NCBI RefSeq assembly: GCF_038007465.1
Contig: NZ_JBBOXF010000001.1
Location: 434,001-498,000 of the forward strand
DNA: 64,000 nt
Direction of reading: 5' to 3'
DNA from: Sporosarcina sp. FSL K6-1508
GTDB lineage: Bacteria > Bacillota > Bacilli > Bacillales_A > Planococcaceae
Shown: in pieces, positions 1 through 8,901 of the stretch
Layout: the number at the start of each line of letters is the position of its first letter
Numbering within the stretch: the stretch's first letter is position 1
Position numbers and translations under genes: made by a program
Notes under the pieces: model-generated
Told to the model about the DNA's origin: nothing
The model's input: only the letters and a program-made list of their open reading frames with translations
Database searches by the model: none

Positions 1-621
1 GATAAAACCGTAAAACTCATTGAAGGCTATGGCGGGAAAGCCTTGAAAATTCGAACCGACATCAGTGAAGAAGAACATTGCGAGCAATTGATTGATGAAG
101 TTGTTGATAAGTTTGGCGGTTTAAATATTCTCGTCAATAATGCAGGAAAGCAGTTTCCTCAAGATGATATCTCCGCTATTACAGCCGATCAGCTTCGTGA
201 GACATTCGACACGAATTTCTTCGGTCTGTTCTATATGACGAAGGCGGCATTGAATCATATGACGGATGGTGACGCCATCGTCAATACGTCCTCTGTTACG
301 GCTTATAATGGTTCGCCTGGTTTACTGGATTACTCCGCGACGAAAGGTGCAATCACTTCGTTTACACGTTCGCTTGCACTTAACTTAGCTGAGAAAGGGA
401 TACGCGTCAACGCTGTTGCCCCAGGTCCAATTTGGACACCGCTTATCCCAGCCACGTTTGACGCGAAAAAAGTTGCGCAGCACGGAGCAGATACGCCTGT
501 TAAACGCCGCGGACAGCCTGCCGAAAACGCACCAGCTTATGTATTCCTTGCTTCTAGTGACTCCAGTTATATGACTGGCCAGACCATCCATGTTGATGGC
601 GGAGGTTTTGTCGGATCTTAA
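1..621 (+). CDS. SDR-family oxidoreductase, 5' end cut by window edge
   Basis: The reading frame is open from the first base, so the N-terminal Rossmann glycine motif lies outside the window. What remains shows classical short-chain dehydrogenase marks: the NNAG motif, the catalytic YSATK (Tyr-x-x-x-Lys) with upstream serines (NTSSVT), and a VNAVAPGPIWTPLIP stretch followed by a C-terminal TGQTIHVDGGG. The GPIWTPLIP form is typical of the Bacillus general-stress SDR group (YdaD/YhxC-like, about 285-300 aa), which reduce or oxidise small alcohols or aldehydes with NAD(P). The substrate cannot be told. A weak hairpin (630-655) and the strong shared terminator at 683-727 follow it. Confidence 0.9.
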   Translation, partial: DKTVKLIEGYGGKALKIRTDISEEEHCEQLIDEVVDKFGGLNILVNNAGKQFPQDDISAITADQLRETFDTNFFGLFYMTKAALNHMTDGDAIVNTSSVTAYNGSPGLLDYSATKGAITSFTRSLALNLAEKGIRVNAVAPGPIWTPLIPATFDAKKVAQHGADTPVKRRGQPAENAPAYVFLASSDSSYMTGQTIHVDGGGFVGS

Positions 622-682
622 TGATAATACCCCTTAGAGAATTTTTTCTGAAGGGGCATTGTTTAGTTCAAAGAAAACAGTA

Positions 683-727
683 AAAAGCCCCGTTACACGG
701 AATTTCTTCCGCGTAACGGGGCTTTTC
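683..727. terminator. Bidirectional intrinsic terminator between SDR and yhgE-like genes
   Basis: A long stem (AAAAGCCCCGTTAC paired with GTAACGGGGCTTTT, short ACGG/CCGC extension) around an AATTTCTT loop, flanked by A-tract and T-tract, sits between two convergent genes and can end transcription from both sides. Confidence 0.85.
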
Positions 728-731
728 TTAA

Positions 732-2933
732 TTATGCTTCCACTGTTTCTTTCGAGAATTTCTTTTTGTAAAGAAGTGCAAAGTATCCGAATGTAATGGC
801 AAGGAATGCAACCATAAAGCCGAGCAGGATACCATTGTTCGTCCAAAGGAATGACATATTGCCAGTTGAGATGGCCCCTTTGAATGCCTGGACGGAATAC
901 GTCATCGGCAATAATGTGTTGAAGATTTGCAATGGTGCCGGTATCAATTCAAGCGGGAACGTCCCTGCACTTGTCGTCAATTGCAAAATCAGGACAAGAA
1001 TTGCTACAAAACGTCCTGCATCCGAAAGAATGGATACGCACATCTGTACAAGTGCAATGAATGTGTAGCTTGTGATGATTGCTGTCAAAAGGAACATTGG
1101 AGTATTAATCGTTTCCATTCCAAGTGCAAACTTGACTATGCCTGCTGCAATAAGCGCCTGCAATAGACCGACGATTGCAAGCACGGAAACTTTACTCGCA
1201 AACCATTTGAATGCCCCTGTCGGCTTAATAGCCGGTTCGACTAACGGGAAGACAATGGAAAGAAGAAGTGCACCGACAAATAGTCCGAGTGATAAGAAGT
1301 ATGGTGCAAAACCGGTACCATAGTTCGGCACATGGTTAATACCTTCCTTCTCAACATCGACAGGTGCTCCGACCATACCGTACGTTTTGTCTGTCGGATT
1401 CACTTCACTTGCGGTTTCATTGGCTTCGGCAAGTTTTTCTTTCAATGTCAATGTTCCTTCATCAAGTTCTACAACACCGTCAGCTAATGTCGCTGATCCT
1501 TCAGCAAGTTCCTGTGATTTCGATGCGAGTGTATCTGTTCCTGTTTTCAGGGTGCCTGTTCCTTCTGTTAAAGAATTAAGACCTGTTGCCAGATCAGATG
1601 ATCCTTTCTGTGCTGATGTTACGCCTTCAGAAAGCTGTGCAATCCCGGATGAAAGTTCTCCAGTTCCAGACGCTATAGCACCCGCTCCTTCACGAAGAGC
1701 CGGGGACGAGCCTTCCAACTTCTGTAGTCCAGCCAAGGCCTGACTATGCGCGCCCGCAAGTTGACCTGCAGCCCCATTCAGCTCACCAGAACCCGCTGAC
1801 AATGCACCTGTACCTTCAGAAAGTTGTTGTATTCCACCTGATAGTTCAGCACTTCCTTGTTTCACTTGGTTTAGTGCCGCATTTAACCCTTCCTGTTGCT
1901 CTTCCGGAAGTGATGCAAGCACCGGGGCAAGACTTTCTGAAAGTTGATCAATTCCTGCCCCTAAATTTGTGGAACCTTTTACAAGCTGGCTAGCAGCTGT
2001 ATTTAATTCACCTGATTTTTCGCTTAACGAACTTACTGCTCCGCCAAATTCTTTTTCTTTTTGAGCAATCTGACCGTAACTAACCGCCAGTTGGCCGACC
2101 CCTTCCGTATATTGAGCAATCGCATCCTTCAGCCCGTTAGCGCCTGTTGATGCTTTTTGTGCTCCTGTAAGAAGATCTTTTGACCCTTGCGATAAAGTAC
2201 CTAGCCCTTTGTTCAATTCATTGGCACCTTTAGCCGCGTCGTTTGCTCCTTGCACTAGTTTCTGTGAACCGTCTGCAAGTGTAACCGTGCTACTTGCCAA
2301 CGTTTCAAGATACCCTTTCAATTCATCTGCGCCCGATGATAGTTTTGCAGCACCGTCATGTAATTCACCGGCACCGTCAGCTGCTTCACCGAACCCATCA
2401 CCCATTTCAGTAATGGAATCAAATAGCTTTTCCGCATACGTTGAAGCAACTTGTTCATTCACTTCCGCACGGATCCGGTCCATCGCCGTCTCTCCAATTT
2501 GAGCGGAAAGGAAGTTGAAGCCTTCATTCGGCTTGTAGACAATTGTCAATTTCTCCGGTTCTGCATCCAACAGCGTAGTTGCATGTTCCGAGAAATTTTC
2601 CGGTATTTCAATTACAACGTAATAGTCTTCATTTTCGAGCCCTTTTTCTGCATCTTCTTTCGATACTTTCATAAAGTCAAACTGCTTACTGTCAATTAAT
2701 TTATTGGACAGTTCCTTCCCGAGTGCCAGTTGTTCCCCATCCATTTCAGCCCCATTATCAAGATCGACGATTGCAACCGGCAAATCGTTCATATTGGCAT
2801 ACGGATCCCAAAACGCCCATAAAAACATACCTGCATAAAGAACTGGAATGAACAAAATAGCAATCATGGGAACGATTAGTTTTTTTGAACGTAAGAGCAG
2901 TTTCCATTCTGCTCCTGTCATTGATTTTTTCAT
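732..2933 (-). CDS. yhgE: YhgE/Pip-family membrane protein (ABC-2 type, phage-infection-protein-like)
   Basis: 733 aa. One N-terminal membrane segment (about residues 18-38), a long extracytoplasmic region, and about five membrane segments after residue 545 give the YhgE/Pip architecture. The central region (about 185-520) is built from many short LSxGxxELxxG-type repeats predicted to be helical or coiled. The family includes lactococcal Pip (phage receptor) and is related to EsaA of type VII secretion; its transport role is not settled. The gene follows the TetR gene 3003-3572 by 69 bp in the same direction, and a dyad in that gap (2958-2980) matches one upstream of the regulator, so autoregulated control of both by that TetR is likely. 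Confidence 0.85.
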   Translation of the reverse strand: MKKSMTGAEWKLLLRSKKLIVPMIAILFIPVLYAGMFLWAFWDPYANMNDLPVAIVDLDNGAEMDGEQLALGKELSNKLIDSKQFDFMKVSKEDAEKGLENEDYYVVIEIPENFSEHATTLLDAEPEKLTIVYKPNEGFNFLSAQIGETAMDRIRAEVNEQVASTYAEKLFDSITEMGDGFGEAADGAGELHDGAAKLSSGADELKGYLETLASSTVTLADGSQKLVQGANDAAKGANELNKGLGTLSQGSKDLLTGAQKASTGANGLKDAIAQYTEGVGQLAVSYGQIAQKEKEFGGAVSSLSEKSGELNTAASQLVKGSTNLGAGIDQLSESLAPVLASLPEEQQEGLNAALNQVKQGSAELSGGIQQLSEGTGALSAGSGELNGAAGQLAGAHSQALAGLQKLEGSSPALREGAGAIASGTGELSSGIAQLSEGVTSAQKGSSDLATGLNSLTEGTGTLKTGTDTLASKSQELAEGSATLADGVVELDEGTLTLKEKLAEANETASEVNPTDKTYGMVGAPVDVEKEGINHVPNYGTGFAPYFLSLGLFVGALLLSIVFPLVEPAIKPTGAFKWFASKVSVLAIVGLLQALIAAGIVKFALGMETINTPMFLLTAIITSYTFIALVQMCVSILSDAGRFVAILVLILQLTTSAGTFPLELIPAPLQIFNTLLPMTYSVQAFKGAISTGNMSFLWTNNGILLGFMVAFLAITFGYFALLYKKKFSKETVEA

Positions 2934-2957
2934 AAATCTACTTCCTCCTGTACTAGT

Positions 2958-2980
2958 TGACCACTTTCCTCAAATGGTCA
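2958..2980. promoter_or_regulatory. Candidate TetR operator upstream of yhgE-like gene
   Basis: TGACCA-N11-TGGTCA, a perfect 6-bp dyad, lies just before the yhgE-like start. The same spacing and nearly the same arms (TGACCA-N11-CGGTCA) recur at 3605-3627 upstream of the TetR gene. The pairing supports a shared operator; binding is inferred. Confidence 0.55.
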
Positions 2981-3002
2981 CTTTCGAATAAAAAAAGGAG
3001 TC

Positions 3003-3572
3003 TCATAACAAGAGACTTTTAAAAATGGTCCCGCTAAGTAATGCTACAATGCGCTCTTCCGTGATTTCATGAGCATGGGTTTTTCCCCAGTCTGCAACGA
3101 GTGCAAGATACGCTTTAAATAATAAATATGCTACAAGTTCTGTATCGCACTGCTTTAGTTCACCTTTGGCAATCGCTTTTTCTATCTTCTCTTTTACATA
3201 TGAAACGATTTCTTTTTCAATCGACTGCAACACTTCACTTACAGCTGGCGTCCGAAGTTCTTTTTCTTCGTCAATCAGTTTCGCGTATAATAGATGTGTC
3301 TCACGAAACTTGAGCATGCGCATCAGTCGTGCATGTGCATTTTGTTCAAAAGGCGCACCTTCAACAGCTACGCTGTCCGCTTCTGCACGCATTTCATTAA
3401 TCATTTTCACCACAATGGCATTGAACAATTCTTCTTTATTGGCGAAAAACGTATAGATTGTTCCTTTGCCGACATTCGCTATTTTTGCAACCTGGTCCAT
3501 CGTCGTTGCTTTGTAGCCGAAAAGCGAAAATGACTTTGCAGCTGCCTCCAAAATTTCCTGCCTGCGGTCCAT
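3003..3572 (-). CDS. TetR/AcrR-family regulator of the yhgE-like gene
   Basis: 189 aa. The N-terminal helix-turn-helix (about residues 5-50) has the TetR signature, with KATTMDQVAKIANVGKGTIYTFF and KEELFNAIV. The C-terminal region is an all-helical ligand/dimer domain. It resembles B. subtilis YhgD, which sits next to yhgE in the same way. It is first in a probable two-gene unit with the YhgE-like gene and has a TGACCA-N11-CGGTCA dyad 33-55 bp upstream of its start, consistent with autorepression. The inducer is unknown. Confidence 0.85.
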   Translation of the reverse strand: MDRRQEILEAAAKSFSLFGYKATTMDQVAKIANVGKGTIYTFFANKEELFNAIVVKMINEMRAEADSVAVEGAPFEQNAHARLMRMLKFRETHLLYAKLIDEEKELRTPAVSEVLQSIEKEIVSYVKEKIEKAIAKGELKQCDTELVAYLLFKAYLALVADWGKTHAHEITEERIVALLSGTIFKSLLL

Positions 3573-3604
3573 TTCTCCACCTCACTTTGAATGGATTATA
3601 TTAT

Positions 3605-3627
3605 TGACCATAAAACCATTTCGGTCA
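3605..3627. promoter_or_regulatory. Candidate TetR operator upstream of TetR gene 3003-3572
   Basis: TGACCA-N11-CGGTCA, the same geometry as the dyad at 2958-2980 before the yhgE-like gene. Confidence 0.5.
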
Positions 3628-3682
3628 CCTAGTCATTATATTACTCTGGCTGATAGAATTATGCAAGGGTTTTATTTCGGAT

Positions 3683-3806
3683 AAGAAAAGCGGAAGGCGC
3701 CCGCTAGACACGACAGGCATAAGTCGATCCAGCGACGTGGCGATCTTTGCCACATAGCTGGATTGCTTATGACCCGAGCGGCTGGCGCCTGTAGCTAGAC
3801 ACTGCT
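3683..3806. repeat. Single copy of the 120-bp hairpin repeat (same family as 15412-15891)
   Basis: The outer segments (AGCGGAAGGCGCC at one end, GGCGCCTGTAGCTAGACAC at the other, CATAAG/CTTATG inside) match the reverse complement of the tandem units at 15.4-15.9 kb. The inner stem uses ATCCAGC/GCTGGAT and GTGGC/GCCAC where the tandem units use CCAAC/GTTGG and GCGGA/TCCGC, so pairing is kept while sequence differs. It lies between the TetR gene and the 3' end of the ABC-F gene. Confidence 0.8.
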
Positions 3807-3890
3807 CCAGGTTGAAAAACTTATACTTCCATTATCTTTTTAAAAAGTCTGGAAAGGACTACTCCCTCCCCAGACTATATATTCAAATCC

Positions 3891-5762
3891 TTATTCTACT
3901 TCATTCATCCACATTTCATAATAAGTCTCTAGTTCTAATTTCAACACAGCAACTTCCGCCATCAACGATTCATATTTCATCCACTCTTTTTCATCTTCCG
4001 CTTTCTTTTCCAGGGCATCAATTATTTGTTCAAGTCTCGCAATTTCCTCTTCCACGTGAACGGTCACTTCTTCTTTCACTTTCTCTATCTTTGGTTTTTC
4101 ACCTATATCAGATTCAGACGTCTCGACTACCACGCGACTTTGAAGTCCCTGCCACTTCTCTCGTGCCCAATTATATGGCCCTTCAAAAGTCGTAATGAGA
4201 CCATCTTCCAACCATGCCGTACGGTGAAATAATTTATTCAAGAAATAACGGTCATGCGAAACGGCAACGATTGTACCCGTGAAATCTTCAAGTGCTTCTT
4301 CAAGCACAACGCGAGACTCAATATCCAAATGATTTGTCGGCTCGTCTAGCACAAGGAAGTTAACGTCCTGGTACATGAGTTGTGCCAAACGGAGCCGCAT
4401 CCGTTCTCCACCGCTTAGATCTCCAACACGCATAAATACATCTGGACCATAAAACATGAATTTCGCCAATATATGCCGAGCTTCCCCTTCAGCAATTTGT
4501 ACTTCGCTCCGAAAGACATCAATGAGACGCGCCTTGGGATCCGTGATTTCAAAATGTTGTGATAGGAACCCAATTTTCACGTTACTTCCTACTTTACTCA
4601 AACCGGCGTCAATCGTAAGCTCGCCTAAAATAATTTTTAGTACAGTTGATTTTCCGCATCCATTACGGCCGACAATCGCTGTTCGATCCTTCCAATAGAT
4701 ATGGAAGTCAGCGCCCTTCAACAGCTCCTGTTGACCAAATGATTTCATGATACCTTCCATTACAACAACTTCCTTGCCGCTCCGTGCCGCGGCTTCAAAT
4801 GATAAAGTCATTTTCTTCGGATCGATAAGCGGTTTTCTTACTTTTCCCATCCGTTCTAGCGCCCGTTCCATATTGCGTGCTTGCCTGTGCAATCCCGCAT
4901 TCGGAGGATTAGCCTCGTTTGCCCACTGGTGAAGCCGTTTAATGGCCTCTTTCATTTTTTTAATCTTCTTTTGCTGCTCTTCATAATTCTGGAATTCCCT
5001 CATTAGACGCTCTTCTTTTTCTAGAATAAAGGCGGAATAATTTCCATAATAAAGATGGAGCTCCCCTTCTTCAAGATCTGCAATCTTCGTCACGACACAA
5101 TCCAAAAAATAACGGTCATGCGAAATGATGACAACTGTTCCCGTGTAATCTGTTAAGTACGCTTCCAACCACTCAACTGCAAATAAGTCCAAGTGGTTCG
5201 TCGGTTCATCCAATAACAGCAAATCAGGTTTCGTCAATAATAGCTTCCCAAGCATGATCTTCGTCTGTTCGCCACCACTCAATTGACCGAAAGACCGTCC
5301 AACGAATGGTTTCAATTGCAGTCCATTGATAACCTTCTCGATTTCCGAATCAATGGCGTAGCCATCACGGCGTGCGAATTCTTCTTGCAAATCTCCATAT
5401 ACGCGAAGCAATTTATCCATGTCCCCGTTTCCGGCATTGGCCAACTCCGACTCTAACTCCGACATTTTCGCTTGCATTTCCTTTAGTTCCTTAAATGCAC
5501 TGTTGAGCACATCATAGCCCGTCGTTTCTTTATCGAATAAAGGGATTTGTGCTAAATAACCGATCGTCGTTCCTTTTTTAAAATGAAGTCCCCCGCTATC
5601 CGGTTGTTCTGCTCCTGAAATCAACTTAAATAACGTAGTTTTCCCGCTGCCATTCCGTCCTACAACACCTAATTTATCACCCGTTTTAATGTCTAAAGAA
5701 AGATTTTCAAAAATCATATTCCCGCCAAGCATTTTGCTTATTTGTTGAATTGTACATATCAT
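3891..5762 (-). CDS. ABC-F family ATPase (ribosome-associated, possible antibiotic-protection protein)
   Basis: 623 aa, soluble, two ABC domains and no membrane segments. The first domain has Walker A GRNGSGKTT (about 36), signature LSGGEQ (about 161) and LLLLDEPTNHLD. A charged helical linker (about 255-330) follows. The second domain has GRNGCGKST (about 365), LSGGER (about 455) and LDEPTNHLD. The C-terminal 60 residues form a coiled coil. This is the ABC-F layout; members act on the ribosome E site as translation factors or as protection against PLS-type antibiotics. The subfamily cannot be set by eye. Upstream lies a 40-codon ORF and an intrinsic terminator (see 5842-6040), an arrangement known from inducible ABC-F resistance genes such as vmlR. 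Confidence 0.85.
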   Translation of the reverse strand: MICTIQQISKMLGGNMIFENLSLDIKTGDKLGVVGRNGSGKTTLFKLISGAEQPDSGGLHFKKGTTIGYLAQIPLFDKETTGYDVLNSAFKELKEMQAKMSELESELANAGNGDMDKLLRVYGDLQEEFARRDGYAIDSEIEKVINGLQLKPFVGRSFGQLSGGEQTKIMLGKLLLTKPDLLLLDEPTNHLDLFAVEWLEAYLTDYTGTVVIISHDRYFLDCVVTKIADLEEGELHLYYGNYSAFILEKEERLMREFQNYEEQQKKIKKMKEAIKRLHQWANEANPPNAGLHRQARNMERALERMGKVRKPLIDPKKMTLSFEAAARSGKEVVVMEGIMKSFGQQELLKGADFHIYWKDRTAIVGRNGCGKSTVLKIILGELTIDAGLSKVGSNVKIGFLSQHFEITDPKARLIDVFRSEVQIAEGEARHILAKFMFYGPDVFMRVGDLSGGERMRLRLAQLMYQDVNFLVLDEPTNHLDIESRVVLEEALEDFTGTIVAVSHDRYFLNKLFHRTAWLEDGLITTFEGPYNWAREKWQGLQSRVVVETSESDIGEKPKIEKVKEEVTVHVEEEIARLEQIIDALEKKAEDEKEWMKYESLMAEVAVLKLELETYYEMWMNEVE

Positions 5763-5841
5763 TATTTTCCGCTTCCTTCCGTTCTGTTTTCACAACTGGA
5801 AGCATCTTACGAAAAGCGCAGGGCGCCTGGAATCTAGGTAT

Positions 5842-5870
5842 CAAAAAAAGACCGCGTGTAAGCGGCCTTC
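5842..5870 (-). terminator. Intrinsic terminator between upstream ORF and ABC-F gene (candidate attenuator)
   Basis: Read on the minus strand: AAGGCCGC, loop TTACAC, GCGGTCTT, then a run of seven T. It lies after the 40-codon ORF and 80 bp before the ABC-F start, so it would stop transcripts unless it is opened. A competing anti-terminator fold was not computed. Confidence 0.7.
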
Positions 5871-5917
5871 CCTCATGAAAAAATATCGTAAGGAATGCAT
5901 GCCAAACAGCTGTGTGA

Positions 5918-6040
5918 TTACTGAAATTGTCTAAAATAGGACAGACTTATCCCGTTGACTGTAATTTCATGAGTAATCGCACATGAAGTGGCTAAATATT
6001 CCAATAGACTTTCACGTGCATACACAGTGTCTAACATCAT
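5918..6040 (-). CDS. 40-codon ORF upstream of ABC-F gene, candidate regulatory leader peptide
   Basis: On the minus strand, GGAGG (6047-6051) is followed after 6 nt by ATGATG and a frame of 40 sense codons ending in TAA. The predicted peptide begins MMLDTVYARESLLEYLA and ends SYFRQFQ. It has no membrane segment or known domain, and I do not recognise it as a family. The strong ribosome site, short length, and position just before an intrinsic terminator and an ABC-F gene suggest a translated leader whose stalling by antibiotic could open the terminator. It could instead be an independent small protein whose own terminator is 5842-5870. Confidence 0.55.
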   Translation of the reverse strand: MMLDTVYARESLLEYLATSCAITHEITVNGISLSYFRQFQ

Positions 6041-6087
6041 TCCTCACCTCCGTTCACTAATAGTAAGAATAGTTTAACACAAAATCG

Positions 6088-6100
6088 GGTGACAGTCACC
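6088..6100. repeat. 13-bp palindrome GGTGACAGTCACC, copy 1
   Basis: An identical 13-mer occurs at 36945-36957. Both lie in intergenic DNA upstream of minus-strand genes. Function unknown; it could be an operator or a small dispersed motif. Confidence 0.4.
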
Positions 6101-6222
6101 TATACAATTCCCACACAATTCTCCTTACAGTTAAAACCTAAAGTATATGACAGACCTAGTAAGTGTAAAATATGCATGCGTGAGAAGGTTTTATTAGAAC
6201 TTGAGCACTTGCGCCAATCCCA

Positions 6223-7827
6223 TTAAGTAGAGGTATCCCGTTTTAAATACCCGATAAAACCGGCAACCACTAACACAACCGCAATGACTGCCAGTATGGT
6301 GAGCGGCATAAAATCCATATCCTCAACAGGGAGTTGAGGAACGTAACCATATGGCGATAGATTACCCATCCATTCCGGGAATCTAAGCAAACCACCTAAA
6401 TAAACGACGACAAATGAATAAAGCAAGTATACCCAAATCAGGCTCGTCGCTTTCGGCGCAATCCCGATGAGCAGCACTGCAACTCCCACCATGATCCACA
6501 TCGCGGGCAGATAAACCATTGCTGCCCCGTAAAGCATTCCAAAAGAAATCCCTCCTTCGATAACGACTATGCCAGCTGACCAAAGACCGATTGCGGTAAG
6601 TGACAGCATCACAAAACTGACAACAATGGACACAATAAATGAGCTACCCATTAGCCGCGAACGAGATACCGCCCGACTCAGTAAATGCTCCGTCCGATTG
6701 TTCCTCTCTTCCCCCACAAGCCTCAGCATTGCCATCATGACTGGAATTGTGCTGATCATCGCCATAATTGACATAAGCATGGGGATGGATTGTTCTGTTA
6801 ATGAAAATCCTTCAACGGGTGCTAAAAGGTCCTCCATCACGTCAATATCTTCAAAAAAGGATTCCAAATCCCCTAAAACTGAACCATAAGAGGCACCTAG
6901 CACGTACACTCCAATTGCCCAAGCAATTAATGCTGTACGCTGAAGTCTCAACGTCAACCCAAGCGGACTTTGTAAAAAGACTGATGCATGTTGTTTCCCT
7001 GGCTTGGATGGTAAAAACCCCGATTCTAAATCACGAATGGCATTCAGGTAGAGTGCCAGAATAACTAGGATAAAGGCTGAGCCAACTGTTAGTATAATTG
7101 GCCACCAGTAATTATTTACATATACTTGCGCGTTCAATACCCAGCCAAGTGGAGAAAACCAGGAAAGTGTTTCATTGCCCACATCCCCAATTGCACGTAT
7201 AAGATAAGCCAAACCCAACGCTGCAAAAGATAAGCCAATTGTGCCCCGGGAACTTTCTGACAGCTGTGCAAATACGGCGGTAAGTGCAACGAAAAAAATA
7301 CCTGTCGCTCCTAAAGCAGCTCCATATAAAAGCGAACCTTCCATATCCATACCCGCTATATTCAGAACGGATAGTCCTAAACCGATAACGAGTGCTAGTA
7401 ACACATTTATTCCACATACAACGACAATGGCCGCATGTAAAGTAGATAAGCGTCCAGTTGGCAGCGAGCGAATCATTTCGATCCGGCCGTCTTCTTCATC
7501 TGCTCTTGTATGGCGCGTAATAAGTAAAATACTCATAATTGCAAAAGCCACAGCAGTGAAAAGTAGCATTTGGTGAGCCATCATAGCCCCTGTCGTATAA
7601 TTTTCCAAGCCATATCCTTTACCGACCATCGCAGTCATCGCAGGATTCTTCATCGTCTCAGCAATTGCCTGCCTGTCTTGCTGCGTAGCATATAGACCCT
7701 TAAATGATATAGCAACAGCAAACGTCAGAATGGCTAACGATAGTAACCAAACTGGTATTCGAATACGATCCCTTCTTACAAGTAAACGTGCTAACAGCCC
7801 TGTATTTTTGTACAAATGCCTCGCCAT
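6223..7827 (-). CDS. ABC-2 type exporter permease (polyketide/peptide antibiotic exporter-like)
   Basis: 534 aa with about twelve hydrophobic segments in two related halves, as in the TnrB3-like (COG3559) exporter permeases. Its ATG overlaps the TAA of the upstream ATPase gene by one base (TAATG), so the two proteins are translationally coupled and should form one exporter in the membrane. The divergent TetR gene at 8902 and the palindrome between them suggest substrate-inducible expression. The substrate is unknown; such pairs often export antibiotics or other amphiphiles. Confidence 0.8.
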   Translation of the reverse strand: MARHLYKNTGLLARLLVRRDRIRIPVWLLSLAILTFAVAISFKGLYATQQDRQAIAETMKNPAMTAMVGKGYGLENYTTGAMMAHQMLLFTAVAFAIMSILLITRHTRADEEDGRIEMIRSLPTGRLSTLHAAIVVVCGINVLLALVIGLGLSVLNIAGMDMEGSLLYGAALGATGIFFVALTAVFAQLSESSRGTIGLSFAALGLAYLIRAIGDVGNETLSWFSPLGWVLNAQVYVNNYWWPIILTVGSAFILVILALYLNAIRDLESGFLPSKPGKQHASVFLQSPLGLTLRLQRTALIAWAIGVYVLGASYGSVLGDLESFFEDIDVMEDLLAPVEGFSLTEQSIPMLMSIMAMISTIPVMMAMLRLVGEERNNRTEHLLSRAVSRSRLMGSSFIVSIVVSFVMLSLTAIGLWSAGIVVIEGGISFGMLYGAAMVYLPAMWIMVGVAVLLIGIAPKATSLIWVYLLYSFVVVYLGGLLRFPEWMGNLSPYGYVPQLPVEDMDFMPLTILAVIAVVLVVAGFIGYLKRDTST

Positions 7828-8738
7828 TACGAGACACCCCCTACTTCAGTTTCTGCCGGGGCCCCCTCGTAGTGACGCATGAATAAATCCTCCAATGTCG
7901 GTTGTGTACTTTCCAATTTCACGATTCCAAATTGACTAATATGTTTCATCACAGCATCCATCGCTTCGGTTTCTACTTGTAATGACAGCGCTTGGTTTTG
8001 CTCCTTACAATCATAAACACCTTTTATAGTCGCCAAGGACGTAATCGGTTGTTTTGTCTCGACAAGGAGATTTGTGCGTGTTAAATGGCGTAACTCACGT
8101 AAAGAACCCGTCTCAATAATCTTCCCTTGCCTAATAATACCGACCCTATCACATAACTTTTCTACTTCAGATAAAATATGACTAGAAAGCAGGACAGTTT
8201 TCCCTGCTCTTTTGACATCCAGCACACATTCTTGGAAAACGTGTTCCATTAACGGATCCAGACCTGACGTTGGTTCATCCAATATATAAAGATCTGCATC
8301 TGACGCAAAAGCGGCAATCAACGCAACCTTTTGCCTGTTTCCTTTTGAATACGTTCGGCATTTTTTAGTTGGATCAAGATCAAATTTCTTAATGAGCTCT
8401 TCACGTCTGCTTTTATTATTCGTACCACGAAGTTTTACAAATAAATCTATAACTTCACCGCCAGTCAAGTTGGGCCATAGATTCACATCTCCCGGTACAT
8501 AAGCAATGCGCTTATGAATTTCAACAGCATCTGTCCATGCATCCTTACCGAAAATTTCCACTTCTCCTCCACTTGCCTTTAAAATACCCAGCAACACCCG
8601 GATAGTGGTTGACTTTCCAGCACCATTTGGACCAATGAAACCAAAGATTTCTCCTTTTTTCAATTCAATGTTAACACCATCCAATGCAGTGAAAGCACCA
8701 AACTCTTTCGTTAAGTTCGTTGTCCTTAATACGTTCAT
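7827..8738 (-). CDS. ABC transporter ATP-binding protein, partner of permease 6223-7827
   Basis: 303 aa. A single ABC domain carries Walker A GPNGAGKST (about residue 36), signature region TYSKGNRQKV in place of LSGGQ, Walker B LYILDEPTSGLDP (about 160) and H-loop SSHILSEVEKL. The SKGNRQK signature and a C-terminal accessory region of about 90 residues are typical of DrrA/CcmA-type drug exporter ATPases. It is the first gene of a two-gene operon divergent from a TetR gene, with a 10-bp-arm inverted repeat (8779-8808) 40 bp upstream of its start. Confidence 0.88.
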   Translation of the reverse strand: MNVLRTTNLTKEFGAFTALDGVNIELKKGEIFGFIGPNGAGKSTTIRVLLGILKASGGEVEIFGKDAWTDAVEIHKRIAYVPGDVNLWPNLTGGEVIDLFVKLRGTNNKSRREELIKKFDLDPTKKCRTYSKGNRQKVALIAAFASDADLYILDEPTSGLDPLMEHVFQECVLDVKRAGKTVLLSSHILSEVEKLCDRVGIIRQGKIIETGSLRELRHLTRTNLLVETKQPITSLATIKGVYDCKEQNQALSLQVETEAMDAVMKHISQFGIVKLESTQPTLEDLFMRHYEGAPAETEVGGVS

Positions 8739-8778
8739 TTTGAATCCCCCATTCTTAAAAAACTATTCACGTAAAAGT

Positions 8779-8808
8779 TATGAACTATTTCTTTCATTAT
8801 AGTTCATA
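8779..8808. promoter_or_regulatory. Operator candidate between ABC exporter operon and divergent TetR gene
   Basis: Perfect inverted repeat TATGAACTAT-N10-ATAGTTCATA. A further TTCATGAA half-site lies at about 8838-8845, closer to the TetR start. The position in the divergent promoter region fits binding by the adjacent TetR protein. Confidence 0.65.
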
Positions 8809-8901
8809 ATAAATGAAAATAGACCAGTAAGCAATAATTCATGAACTTATTTAATTGTTTTACTACATATCTTTCAGTAAACTTATGGCGAGGTGAAAGA
8901 T

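Noticed and set aside
1387..1743. 118-codon plus-strand open frame rich in Ser/Pro/Val
   Set aside because: It is the mirror of the repetitive glycine-rich coiled region of the yhgE-like gene on the other strand.
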